Part shown: positions 24,753-32,718 of the stretch, in pieces | Layout of the letters: each line of letters starts with the position of its first letter | Numbering within the stretch: position 1 is the stretch's first letter | NCBI RefSeq assembly: GCF_012516375.2 | Contig: NZ_CP051204.2 | Coordinates: 372,001 to 436,000 of the forward strand | Length of the DNA: 64,000 nucleotides | Direction: 5' to 3' | DNA from: Chitinophaga oryzae | GTDB taxonomy: Bacteria > Bacteroidota > Bacteroidia > Chitinophagales > Chitinophagaceae | Translations under genes and position numbers: made by a program | The notes under the pieces: generated by a model | What the model was told of the DNA's origin: nothing | What the model saw: only the letters and a program-made list of their open reading frames with translations | Databases searched by the model: none

Positions 24753-25892
24753 TTATTTTCTTTTCGTGTTGCTGTAGATACGGCCTTCCTGGTTAATGTA
24801 AACAGTTCCCTCCAGTTTGCCGCCCTGTACGGAGGCGGTGAACTGCGAACTGATGCCTTCCAGCTGCAGCGAGTAGGTAACACCATCGGCAGCGGTTTGT
24901 TTGGCAGGCAGGTTCAGCTCCCGCAGGTTGGCGGCAAATTTACCGTGCCGCTCCCGGTACCGCACCTGCTCATCAAATACATGCCACAACAGGCGTTTGG
25001 CGGGTTCGGCAACCGGCATCCGGAAGGGAGCGGTGGCTTCATGGGTGGGCTGTGTGCTGAACTGCAGGTATCCCCATCTCTCAGGGGCATGCATATTGAT
25101 GATTTCCTGCGGAGACCATACCCAGTTGTTTTCCGGCTTCTTCCGCTTTACATACCGACCGTCTTTGATATCAGTGTCCCACTCTACCCGGGAGAAATTG
25201 ATACGCCAGGTGCTGCCATCAGACGGGCGGCGCGCATCGTTGAAGAAACGCAGCGCATGAAACGGGATCGCCATTTCCACGGTCCACTCCTGGTCTTTGT
25301 CACCGGGCTGGTTGAGGGTGCCGTTGATATGAACGGCGGTCTTCAGCCCTTTAGTATCCCAGTTGAGCAACGCGTTGCCACCATGACGATACGGCTTGTT
25401 CATAAACAAATCCATCATGGTATTAAAGGCGTTGATTTCCAGTTCAAAATATTGATGTGTATCGCCATCAGGATCTATGAACACTTCAAAGTCATTATCC
25501 TGAAATATAATCGCATCGTGGTCTTTAAGGGTAGCCCATATGTGAGGCTCCTCCATCACGGCGGCAATGTAGAGATATTGGTCGTCCCACATCATTTTTA
25601 CGCGGCTGCGAAGCGGTGGCACCGGTTTCACAGCTCCTTCAATATCAGTAAAATCCTCCGTCCAGGGTACCTGTCCCCACGCTTTTTCCGACAGCCGGCC
25701 GTCAATGGCCACACTGTCAGCAGTACGGTAACATACATAGTGGCGGGGCGTACCGGCAAAGGGTTTGAAGGCTTCCGAAAAAGTCTGAGCGGAAACGTTT
25801 TTTACCCCGGCGCAAACTGCGATAACTCCAATAATAACAATAGCAAAAACGTGGGCGGCTGGTTTGCGCGCCTCATAGCATGAACTTCCCAT
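24753..25892 (-). CDS. Secreted CBM9-like carbohydrate-binding protein
   Basis: A 379-residue exported protein with an N-terminal hydrophobic signal (FAIVIIGVIAVCAGVKNVSAQ). Residues ~55-260 form a CBM9-like beta-sandwich: DSVAIDGRLSEKAWGQVPWT, RVKMMWDDQYLYIAAVMEEP, DNDFEVFIDPDGDTHQYFEL and WTVEMAIPFHALRF, ending with WRINFSRVEWD. The domain is typical of proteins that bind sugars or polysaccharide ends. The C-terminal 120 residues (RERHGKFAANLRELNLP; LQLEGISSQFTASVQG) add a pilin-like beta segment. It is the first gene of a two-gene operon with the TIM-barrel protein and probably delivers that enzyme's substrate. An upstream leader of 176 bases lacks a clear promoter. Confidence 0.85.
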   Translation of the reverse strand: MGSSCYEARKPAAHVFAIVIIGVIAVCAGVKNVSAQTFSEAFKPFAGTPRHYVCYRTADSVAIDGRLSEKAWGQVPWTEDFTDIEGAVKPVPPLRSRVKMMWDDQYLYIAAVMEEPHIWATLKDHDAIIFQDNDFEVFIDPDGDTHQYFELEINAFNTMMDLFMNKPYRHGGNALLNWDTKGLKTAVHINGTLNQPGDKDQEWTVEMAIPFHALRFFNDARRPSDGSTWRINFSRVEWDTDIKDGRYVKRKKPENNWVWSPQEIINMHAPERWGYLQFSTQPTHEATAPFRMPVAEPAKRLLWHVFDEQVRYRERHGKFAANLRELNLPAKQTAADGVTYSLQLEGISSQFTASVQGGKLEGTVYINQEGRIYSNTKRK

Positions 25893-26012
25893 TTCTCTTA
25901 TAGCTCCAAAATTAATTTAGCAATCCAATTCCTAAAATTCGGGACTCAAGATAAATAATAGTTCGCGCAATATGTACATTATCTCTTTTCCTGACGGCAT
26001 TCAGACAAACAA

Positions 26013-26049
26013 AAAAGCCTGACTGGAAAGGAGTCCCAATCAGGCTTTT
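26013..26049 (-). terminator. Rho-independent terminator of the M13 peptidase gene
   Basis: A 14-position stem (AAAAGCCTGACTGG with CCAATCAGGCTTTT) around a 9-base loop begins 20 bases after the stop codon. The one imperfect pair is G-T in minus-strand RNA, and a T run follows on the minus strand. Confidence 0.85.
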
Positions 26050-26068
26050 AAGACATCTTAAAAAGGTA

Positions 26069-28117
26069 CTACCATATTCTGACGCGTGCACTGTCCGGTC
26101 TCCACATGCCATCGCCTTCTTTCAGGTTATACACTTTGTAAAAAGCGTCTACATCGCTGAAAGGTCCGATCACCCTGAATTTGGCAGGGGAATGCACATC
26201 GGTCAGCACTCTTCTCGCCAGGTCTTCTTTTTTGGTGTGGCTGAGCCAACCGAGGGAATAGCCCATGAAGTAGCGCTGTGCTGGGGAATAACCGGCGATA
26301 GGTTGGTTCTTTTTAAACTGTTCTGTTTTCTGGAACGCGTCCCAGCCGAGGAGGATACCGCCAAGGTCTGCGATATTTTCGCCGAGGGTGGCTTTACCGT
26401 TGATATGCAGGGAATCTACTACTACGTAGGAGTTGAACTGGTTGATCATCACGGCTGCACGTTGATTGAATTTCGCTTCGTCTTCTTTGGTCCACCAGTT
26501 TTTCAGGTTGCCGTCTGCGTCAAACTGACGGCCTTCATCGTCGAAGCCGTGGGTAATTTCATGACCGATGGTGGAGGCCCCGGCATAACCGTATACCAGT
26601 GCGTCGTCCAGCTCTTCGTCACGTTTGCCGGGCACGGTGAAGATACCGGCAGGCAGCACAATTTCGTTGTTGCTGGGGTTATAGTAGGCGTTATAGGTCT
26701 GCGGTGTCATGTCCCATTCGGTGCGGTCTACCGGTTTGCCCAGTTTGTTGACCTGGTAGTTATGCCACCATTGCTGTGCGGCTCTGGCATTTGCTGCATA
26801 AGACTGGTCTTTGATGGCCATTGTGGAGAAGTCTTTCCACTTGTCCGGATAACCCACTTTTTTTGTGATCTTAGACAATTTGTACAGCGCTTTCTGTTTG
26901 GTGCTGTCGCTCATCCAGGTAAGGTTTTCGATGCGTGTTTTCAGCGCGCCGCGGATATCTTCCACCAGGTTCTCGTATCTCTTTTTAGCGGTGGCGTTGA
27001 AGAACTCTTTCACGAACAGCTGGCCGAGGGCCTCGCCCATAGCGCGTTCTTCAGCATCGAGCACCCGTTTCCAGCGTGGTTTTTGTTTCTCCTGGCCTTT
27101 CAGCAGGGTGCCGTAGAAGGCAAAGTCGGTGGCGGCAATGTCATCGCTGAGCATGGAAGCGCTGCTGTTGATCAGGTGCCATTTCAGGTATTGCTTCCAG
27201 GTGTCCAGCGGCTGTGATTTCACTGCGTTGCTGAGAGCGGTATAGAATTCCGGTTGACCCACAATAATCGTATCTGCGTGACTGTTAATACCTTGTTGTT
27301 TGATAAAGGCGGCCCAGTCAATATTACCGGCTATTTTGTTCAGCTGGGTGACGGCCATTTTATGATAGTTGGCTTCGGGATCACGCAGGTCCGCCAGTTT
27401 GCGGCTGGACTTCGCCAGGATGGTTTCCAGTTGTACGACGCTGGCGGCGGCAGCTTTGGCGGCAATGCTGTCCATACCGGTGAACTGCAGCATTTTGGCG
27501 ATGTGCGCGGGATACGCCTGTCTTATTTTGGTAGTGCGTTCGTCGGTATTGAAATAGTAATCGCGGTTGGGTAAACCAAGGCCGCCCTGGTAGAACTGCA
27601 GCGCCATGGCTTCACTGTTTTTGGCATCCTGTGCGATGTAGGGGCTGCACATGGCGCCGGTGAAGATGTTTTGCTGTGCGGCGAGGGCTACCAGTTCCCC
27701 GGTGTTGGTAACGGCATCGATGGCTTTCAGATCGGCCTCGATAGGTTTAATGCCGGCGGCGTTGAGTGCTACGGAGTCCATCCCGCTTTTCCAGAAAGCG
27801 GCGATTTTACGGGAGATATCATCGCCCGGTTTTTCGACAGCCTGCTCGTTGATGAGCCGGAGACGTTTATACAGTTCTTCCTGCACCAGATTGCCGATGC
27901 CCCAGGAGCTGTACTCTGCAGGGATAGGATTACGTTTGATCCATCCGCCGTTGACATAGTCAAAATAATCTTGTGCGGGGTTGACGGTGCTGTCTACGTT
28001 GGCAGCCAGGATGTCGGGAGTGGCTTGTTGCTGATCGGCCGTCGACTGTCCCTGGTTGCAGGCGGCCATGCATGCCATGCCGGCAATGCTGACGCCTGTG
28101 AGCAGGTATTTCCTCAT
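26069..28117 (-). CDS. M13 family zinc metallopeptidase, lipoprotein
   Basis: A 682-residue M13 (neprilysin/PepO) endopeptidase anchored by a lipid: the signal MRKYLLTGVSIAGMA ends in the lipobox MAAC followed by NQ. The PepO N-terminal half includes VNPAQDYFDYVNGGWIKRNP and WGIGNLVQEELYKRL. Zinc ligands are the HEITH of TIGHEITHGFDDEGRQFD and the glutamate of TLGENIADLGG, which also supplies the structural aspartate. The C-terminal VLTDVHSPAKFRVIGPFSDV and final YNLKEGDGMWRPDSARVRIW are family hallmarks. It should degrade peptides at the cell surface or in the periplasm. All catalytic residues are present. Confidence 0.95.
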   Translation of the reverse strand: MRKYLLTGVSIAGMACMAACNQGQSTADQQQATPDILAANVDSTVNPAQDYFDYVNGGWIKRNPIPAEYSSWGIGNLVQEELYKRLRLINEQAVEKPGDDISRKIAAFWKSGMDSVALNAAGIKPIEADLKAIDAVTNTGELVALAAQQNIFTGAMCSPYIAQDAKNSEAMALQFYQGGLGLPNRDYYFNTDERTTKIRQAYPAHIAKMLQFTGMDSIAAKAAAASVVQLETILAKSSRKLADLRDPEANYHKMAVTQLNKIAGNIDWAAFIKQQGINSHADTIIVGQPEFYTALSNAVKSQPLDTWKQYLKWHLINSSASMLSDDIAATDFAFYGTLLKGQEKQKPRWKRVLDAEERAMGEALGQLFVKEFFNATAKKRYENLVEDIRGALKTRIENLTWMSDSTKQKALYKLSKITKKVGYPDKWKDFSTMAIKDQSYAANARAAQQWWHNYQVNKLGKPVDRTEWDMTPQTYNAYYNPSNNEIVLPAGIFTVPGKRDEELDDALVYGYAGASTIGHEITHGFDDEGRQFDADGNLKNWWTKEDEAKFNQRAAVMINQFNSYVVVDSLHINGKATLGENIADLGGILLGWDAFQKTEQFKKNQPIAGYSPAQRYFMGYSLGWLSHTKKEDLARRVLTDVHSPAKFRVIGPFSDVDAFYKVYNLKEGDGMWRPDSARVRIW

Positions 28118-28235
28118 AAGTGTTCATTGGTTTAAGGCCGGAAAGATAAATTTTTTTGGACACTGCCTGCTTAAAATAGCCTTAATACTATCAGTATTAT
28201 ATTGTATTTTGGATGATCGTCAACCCACATCCCCT

Positions 28236-29423
28236 ATGATCAATAAATTATCAACCGGTCGTATTTTATCTATCGATGCTTTTCGCGGAATCACCATCCT
28301 TGTGATGATTTTTGTTAACAGTGTTGCCGGCGTGCAGGGTATCCCTTCCTGGATGCAGCATGCACATGCGGATGAAGACAGGATGACTTTTGTGGACGTG
28401 GTGTTTCCCGCATTCCTCTTTATCGTGGGCATGTCTATTCCTTTTGCGATCAATAGCCGTTTGAGTAAAGGCGACAGCTTCTGGCAGTTGCAGAAACATA
28501 TCCTCTGGCGCACGCTGGGCCTGCTGGTGCTGGGCGTGTTTATGGTGAATACCGGTGAGCTCAATCCTGCTGCCACCGGTATGAGCATGGCCGTATGGGC
28601 CCTGTTGTTTTACGGTAGCGTAATACTGGTATGGAATGTATACAAATTTGAACAGCCGTGGATCAGCTGGTGCCTGAAAGGTGCCGGAGCTGTGATATTG
28701 ATCGTGCTGGCGGTGATCTACCGCGGCGGTGAAGACGGAACGCATTATCTCACGCCACAGTGGTGGGGCATCCTCGGGCTGATTGGCTGGGCATACCTGT
28801 ATGCCTGTATTATCTATCAGCTCTTTAAGGGTAATCACAACGCTATCTTTTTGATGATTGCTGTGTGCATCGGGTATTATATTTTATGCAGGCAGCCGTT
28901 TATTCAAAACAGCGAGTGGAGCCTGCTGGCTGCACAGAGCGGTAATGCGGCCCACACCGCTATTGTGTTGTGCGGAATGCTGCTGACTTTATTTTATTTT
29001 GATGAAGACCTGGGCCTGACCGGCAGCCGCCTGGTATCCAGGGTGGCAGGGTTTTGCACGGTGCTGCTGATTGCAGGCGCCTGGTTAAGGCCCGCATACA
29101 AATTATCAAAGATCCAGGCAACGCCCAGCTGGTGCCTGTACTGCGCAGCCATTTGTGTGGCCGTCTTTTCACTTTTATATTTTTTAATAGATGTAAAACA
29201 TTTCAACAGATGGACTTCCTTCTTTAAGCCCGCAGGCTCTAACCCACTCCTCACCTACATCCTGCCGGACATTGTCTATTTCGGGATGATGGCCCTGGGC
29301 CTCAGCCTGCCGGCTGTTCTACAGCAGGGCGTGCCGGGTATCATCTGGTGCATGTGCTTCGCGGTGGCCATGTTGTTCGTGGTAAAGGGACTGAACAAAT
29401 TGCATATCCGCCTTCAGCTGTAA
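28236..29423 (+). CDS. DUF5009/HGSNAT-like membrane acyltransferase
   Basis: A 395-residue polytopic protein related to heparan-alpha-glucosaminide N-acetyltransferase (DUF5009/DUF1624 group). The family start RILSIDAFRGITILVMIFVNS appears at residues 9-29; the downstream TFVDVVFPAFLFIVGMSIPFA, LLVLGVFMVN and LGLIGWAYLYACIIYQ are conserved helices, and the C-terminal SNPLLTYILPDIVYF is another family block. Such proteins carry acetyl groups across the membrane to sugars. The long upstream open frame to 28056 overlaps the divergent M13 gene and is not used; the ATG at 28236 opens the conserved sequence. It is divergent from the peptidase, sharing about 120 bases of upstream DNA. Confidence 0.85.
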   Translation: MINKLSTGRILSIDAFRGITILVMIFVNSVAGVQGIPSWMQHAHADEDRMTFVDVVFPAFLFIVGMSIPFAINSRLSKGDSFWQLQKHILWRTLGLLVLGVFMVNTGELNPAATGMSMAVWALLFYGSVILVWNVYKFEQPWISWCLKGAGAVILIVLAVIYRGGEDGTHYLTPQWWGILGLIGWAYLYACIIYQLFKGNHNAIFLMIAVCIGYYILCRQPFIQNSEWSLLAAQSGNAAHTAIVLCGMLLTLFYFDEDLGLTGSRLVSRVAGFCTVLLIAGAWLRPAYKLSKIQATPSWCLYCAAICVAVFSLLYFLIDVKHFNRWTSFFKPAGSNPLLTYILPDIVYFGMMALGLSLPAVLQQGVPGIIWCMCFAVAMLFVVKGLNKLHIRLQL

Positions 29424-29582
29424 CTATATTCCCCACTTATTCGTTATAGCTTATACGTTATGTAGAAAAATATCTGCATGAACAACATCCGCATATGGTT
29501 GTTGTAACGTAGATATGGTAATGGCATTTCGTTTGCCGCCGGAACCCGTGAGTAGTATTCTTTATCCCAAAATTTACCCCCG

Positions 29583-29825
29583 ATGAAAAAAATAGCAATT
29601 GTTCTGATGCTGGCAGGTGTGATTTTAGCTATCTTAGCGCAGTACGCCTACACGAATGACTGGATGTGGTTCCGGATTTTCCATACACTGGGATTCGTAG
29701 GATACATATTTATCATTAGCGGACTGGCTTATTTCTCCCTGTTGTTCATTCATCAGCTTTCCCGCGATGAAAAAAACAGGATCAAGCGTTATTATCAACA
29801 GCAGCACAGAGAAAAAGAAGCCTGA
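29583..29825 (+). CDS. Small two-span membrane protein
   Basis: An 80-residue protein of unknown function with two hydrophobic helices (IAIVLMLAGVILAILAQYAY and FVGYIFIISGLAYFSLLFI) joined by a short loop, and a strongly basic/acidic tail (SRDEKNRIKRYYQQQHREKEA is cytosolic by the positive-inside rule). It is followed 21 bases later by the 83-residue protein gene, so the two are likely co-transcribed. No family is recognised. Confidence 0.6.
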   Translation: MKKIAIVLMLAGVILAILAQYAYTNDWMWFRIFHTLGFVGYIFIISGLAYFSLLFIHQLSRDEKNRIKRYYQQQHREKEA

Positions 29826-29846
29826 GCCCTGCAACGGCAGTAACCA

Positions 29847-30098
29847 ATGGCAACAGATACATTTACCCTGAAGTTTGAATATAAGGGACACCCTCATATT
29901 CTGGAGGTGAACACGGTACATCAGACGTACAAAACCGTATACAAAGTCGTCATTGAAGAACACGAGATCTCTTTCGAGCCCGATGAAGAAGGTTATGTGC
30001 GGGCCGTTTCCGATAAACCCATACACGACCACAGCCACCCGGTAGACGTAGAACTACTGCACCACGTGGCTGAACTGATCATACACCACATTCAATAA
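29847..30098 (+). CDS. Small soluble hypothetical protein, His-rich C-terminus
   Basis: An 83-residue soluble protein, unrecognised. The first 45 residues alternate in strands (TFTLKFEYKGHPHILEVN, YKTVYKVVIEEHEISFEPDEEG) and suggest a small beta-sheet. The end has many histidines (HDHSHPVDVELLHHVAELIIHHIQ), which could bind metal. Its stop codon abuts the stop of the Kef-like antiporter on the other strand with no gap. It is probably co-transcribed with the two-span membrane protein upstream. Confidence 0.65.
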   Translation: MATDTFTLKFEYKGHPHILEVNTVHQTYKTVYKVVIEEHEISFEPDEEGYVRAVSDKPIHDHSHPVDVELLHHVAELIIHHIQ

Positions 30099-31988
30099 TC
30101 AGCTTTCTGCTTCTCCACGTACCTCATCGCGGATGGAACTGGCGTCCCAGCCCTGTCCTTCGTCCAGCCATGTTTTGATCCGGTCGGAGGCGATGAGTTT
30201 TTCCATCTCATCAATACGCTCGCGCATACTGACGAGGTATTGCTTTTTATCGTCGCGCATGGCCGACAGGCCTTTTAACGTCCGTTCGTCCTGGCGGAAG
30301 AAAGTCCGCGCGGCCCTTTCACTGTGATAGGCACGCACACCCAGCATCCGGAGCGCATCGGCGCCCATCCGCAGCGAAGTGTCCACCGTTTCACGGTAAA
30401 TATGCAGTACGCCCTGGTCCATCAGCTCGAAGGTGTCTTCCACCTGCTGCGCTCGTACCAGTAGCTGCAGGTGAGGGAAATATTTCTGCGCCAGCGTTAC
30501 GATCTGGCGGGTCTGTTCGTATTGGTCGGTCGCTACGATCAGCAGCCTGGCGTCGGCGGCGCCGGCAGCGACCAGCAGGTCGTAACGGGAAGCATCGCCA
30601 TAATATACTTTGATGCCCAGGTTATGCAGCGCATCCACCCGGTCCGAATCCATATCAAGAATGGTACATTTGATACCGTTGGCCCGCAGGAAACGCCCGG
30701 TCATACTGCCGAAACGGCCGAAGCCGGCGATGATCACCGGGTTCTTTTCATGGATTTCATCGGAAGAACGCTCGTTTCCGCGCGGGGCCTGGCGGGTGAA
30801 CCGCGGCTGTATCACTTTTTCGTACAACAACATGATCAGCGGCGTCAGCGCCATGCTGATGGCCACAATAGCGGTGAGCATTGCCGACAGCCTGCCATCG
30901 ATCAGCCTTACCTGGTTGCTGAAGGCCAGCAATACAAACGCAAACTCGCCAATGTCAGCCAACGCAAAGGCAAAGAGGAGGTTCTGGTCGGTACTCAGCT
31001 TGAATATCTTCCCCAATATCATCAGCACAATACCTTTTATGACCATCAATCCCAGTACCAGTCCGAATATCAGCAACGGCTCTTCCATGATCAGCGAAAA
31101 ATCAATGGACGCTCCCACTGCAATGAAAAACAATCCCAGCAACAAACCTTTGAAAGGCTCTATATCACTTTCCAGCTCGTGGCGGTATTCACTGTTGGCC
31201 AGCACCACGCCACCCAAAAAGGCGCCCAGCGCGGAACTTAACCCTACAAGATTCATCAGTACGGCAATGGCCACCACCATCAGCAGGGCCGTCGCGGTAA
31301 ATAATTCCCTCACACGGGTACGGGCAATAATACGCATCAGCGGGTTGACAAGGTAGCGGCCGGCTACAACAATAGCGGCTACGGCGCCCAACACCACCAG
31401 CGTTTGCCCCCATGCCGGCAGATTGTCCCGTAACGATGACTCATGAACATCTGTTGTGCCGGCGGCTCCGCTGGCCAGCAACGGGAAAATGGCCAACATC
31501 GGGATTACCGCGATATCCTGGAACAATAACACGGAAAAAGCGCTCTGCCCTGCAGCCGTCTGCATCCACCCTTTTTCATTGAGCGTTTGCAGCACAATAG
31601 CGGTAGATGACAACGACAGGATCATACCCAACGCCAGCGAAGCGTTGAACGGCTGCCCCAGCCAGTAGGCCAGCCCGGCGATAGCAGCGGCGCTGCCGAG
31701 CACCTGGAGCCCTCCCAGCCCCAGGATGGATGTTCGCAATCGCCAGAGCAACGTAGGCTCCAGTTCCATCCCGATAAGAAACAACATCATCACCACGCCG
31801 AACTCCGCGAAATGCATAATGTCTTCTCCCTCTTTACCGATGAAACCCATCACAGACGGACCAATGATCACACCGGCTATCAGGTAGCCCAGCACGGCGC
31901 CCAGCCCCATTTTCTTGGCCAGCGGCACAAACACAATGGCCGCAGCCAGGTATATCATTGACTGAAATAGCAGCGAATGTTGATTCAT
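30099..31988 (-). CDS. KefB/KefC-type CPA2 K+/H+ antiporter with RCK domain
   Basis: A 629-residue monovalent cation:proton antiporter-2. Residues ~5-385 form 12-13 membrane helices, including EFGVVMMLFLIGMELEPTLLW and LLLGLFFIAVGASIDFSLI, both typical of Kef systems. From ~405 a TrkA-N/RCK domain begins VIIAGFGRFGSMTGRFL (Rossmann GxGxxG) with nucleotide-binding acid CTILDMDSDRVD, and includes YYGDASRYDLL. In gamma-proteobacteria Kef ejects K+ in response to electrophile-glutathione adducts and is helped by a KefF/KefG flavoprotein. Such a flavoprotein gene lies just upstream on the same strand, with a four-base gap, so the two form one operon. Here glutathione control is only inferred. Confidence 0.92.
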   Translation of the reverse strand: MNQHSLLFQSMIYLAAAIVFVPLAKKMGLGAVLGYLIAGVIIGPSVMGFIGKEGEDIMHFAEFGVVMMLFLIGMELEPTLLWRLRTSILGLGGLQVLGSAAAIAGLAYWLGQPFNASLALGMILSLSSTAIVLQTLNEKGWMQTAAGQSAFSVLLFQDIAVIPMLAIFPLLASGAAGTTDVHESSLRDNLPAWGQTLVVLGAVAAIVVAGRYLVNPLMRIIARTRVRELFTATALLMVVAIAVLMNLVGLSSALGAFLGGVVLANSEYRHELESDIEPFKGLLLGLFFIAVGASIDFSLIMEEPLLIFGLVLGLMVIKGIVLMILGKIFKLSTDQNLLFAFALADIGEFAFVLLAFSNQVRLIDGRLSAMLTAIVAISMALTPLIMLLYEKVIQPRFTRQAPRGNERSSDEIHEKNPVIIAGFGRFGSMTGRFLRANGIKCTILDMDSDRVDALHNLGIKVYYGDASRYDLLVAAGAADARLLIVATDQYEQTRQIVTLAQKYFPHLQLLVRAQQVEDTFELMDQGVLHIYRETVDTSLRMGADALRMLGVRAYHSERAARTFFRQDERTLKGLSAMRDDKKQYLVSMRERIDEMEKLIASDRIKTWLDEGQGWDASSIRDEVRGEAES

Positions 31989-31992
31989 ATTT

Positions 31993-32598
31993 TTATCGGG
32001 TTTGGGATGGAAGTTGTAATGCCTCGTTCATATACGTCAGCCGGGTCAGGGCTTCCGGCGTTAATTTGTCGTCCCGCAGCTGCTCCAGCATGTTGCGGTA
32101 GTTTTGTGCCACGCCCCGGATATCTTCTATGTCCATACGGTGTACGCCGTAAATCACATAAGGGGCCAGGTATTGCATATTGCACAATACAGCGGTTTGC
32201 GAGAAGGGCAGCAGGAAGTCCCGCACCGGGTACTGGTGCCTGCCTTCGGGGTGATATCCGCTTTCCGCACTCCCCGCAGAAATGACGTTACCGAGATATT
32301 TGCCCTGCAACGCTTTGCCGGTATGACCATAAGCCCAGCCATGCTCCAGCACCAGGTCCATCCACTGTTTAATGATAGCGGGAGCGCTGTACCAGTAAAA
32401 AGGATGTTGCAGCAGGATGATATCGTGCCGCTCCAGCAGTTGTTGTTCCCGGGCCACGTCAACGTCCAGGTCGGGGTACCACTCATACAGATCGTTGAAT
32501 GTGATGCCCTTTATACCTTTAATAGCAGCCAGCAACTGCTGGTGCACCCTGGACTTCTCCAGTGCCGGATGTGCAAAATTGATGAGTACCCGCGCCAT
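31993..32598 (-). CDS. KefF/KefG-like NAD(P)H oxidoreductase, flavodoxin fold
   Basis: A 201-residue flavodoxin-like quinone reductase of the KefF/KefG/MdaB group. Signature strands are VLINFAHPALEKSRVHQQLL at the N-terminus, the FMN-binding loop region IILLQHPFYWYSAPAIIKQWMDLVLEHGWAY and KYLGNVISAGSAESGYHPEG. It should bind FMN and NAD(P)H in the cytosol, and in Kef systems the protein binds the channel and is needed for full K+ efflux activity. It is the first gene of an operon with the antiporter. An inverted-repeat element separates it from the ClC gene further upstream. Confidence 0.9.
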   Translation of the reverse strand: MARVLINFAHPALEKSRVHQQLLAAIKGIKGITFNDLYEWYPDLDVDVAREQQLLERHDIILLQHPFYWYSAPAIIKQWMDLVLEHGWAYGHTGKALQGKYLGNVISAGSAESGYHPEGRHQYPVRDFLLPFSQTAVLCNMQYLAPYVIYGVHRMDIEDIRGVAQNYRNMLEQLRDDKLTPEALTRLTYMNEALQLPSQTR

Positions 32599-32600
32599 AT

Positions 32601-32718
32601 AAATTACGAATTACGAATTACGAATTGCGAATTGCGAATTGCGAATGATGATGTATTAAAGAACCGTAATTCCTTAAGATAACCCAAATCGTAATTCGTA
32701 ATCCGTAATTCGTAATTA
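32601..32718. repeat. Inverted repeat of tandem TTACGAA units
   Basis: The left arm (32601-32646) is built of repeated AATTACG/AATTGCG units; the right arm (32688-32718) carries the complement with the variant TAATCCGTAATTC. The pairing is partial, and the left arm is longer. It separates the KefG-like gene from the ClC gene, both on the minus strand. The right arm overlaps the ClC stop codon. Its core is the same sequence as the perfect element at 55857-55973. Confidence 0.75.
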
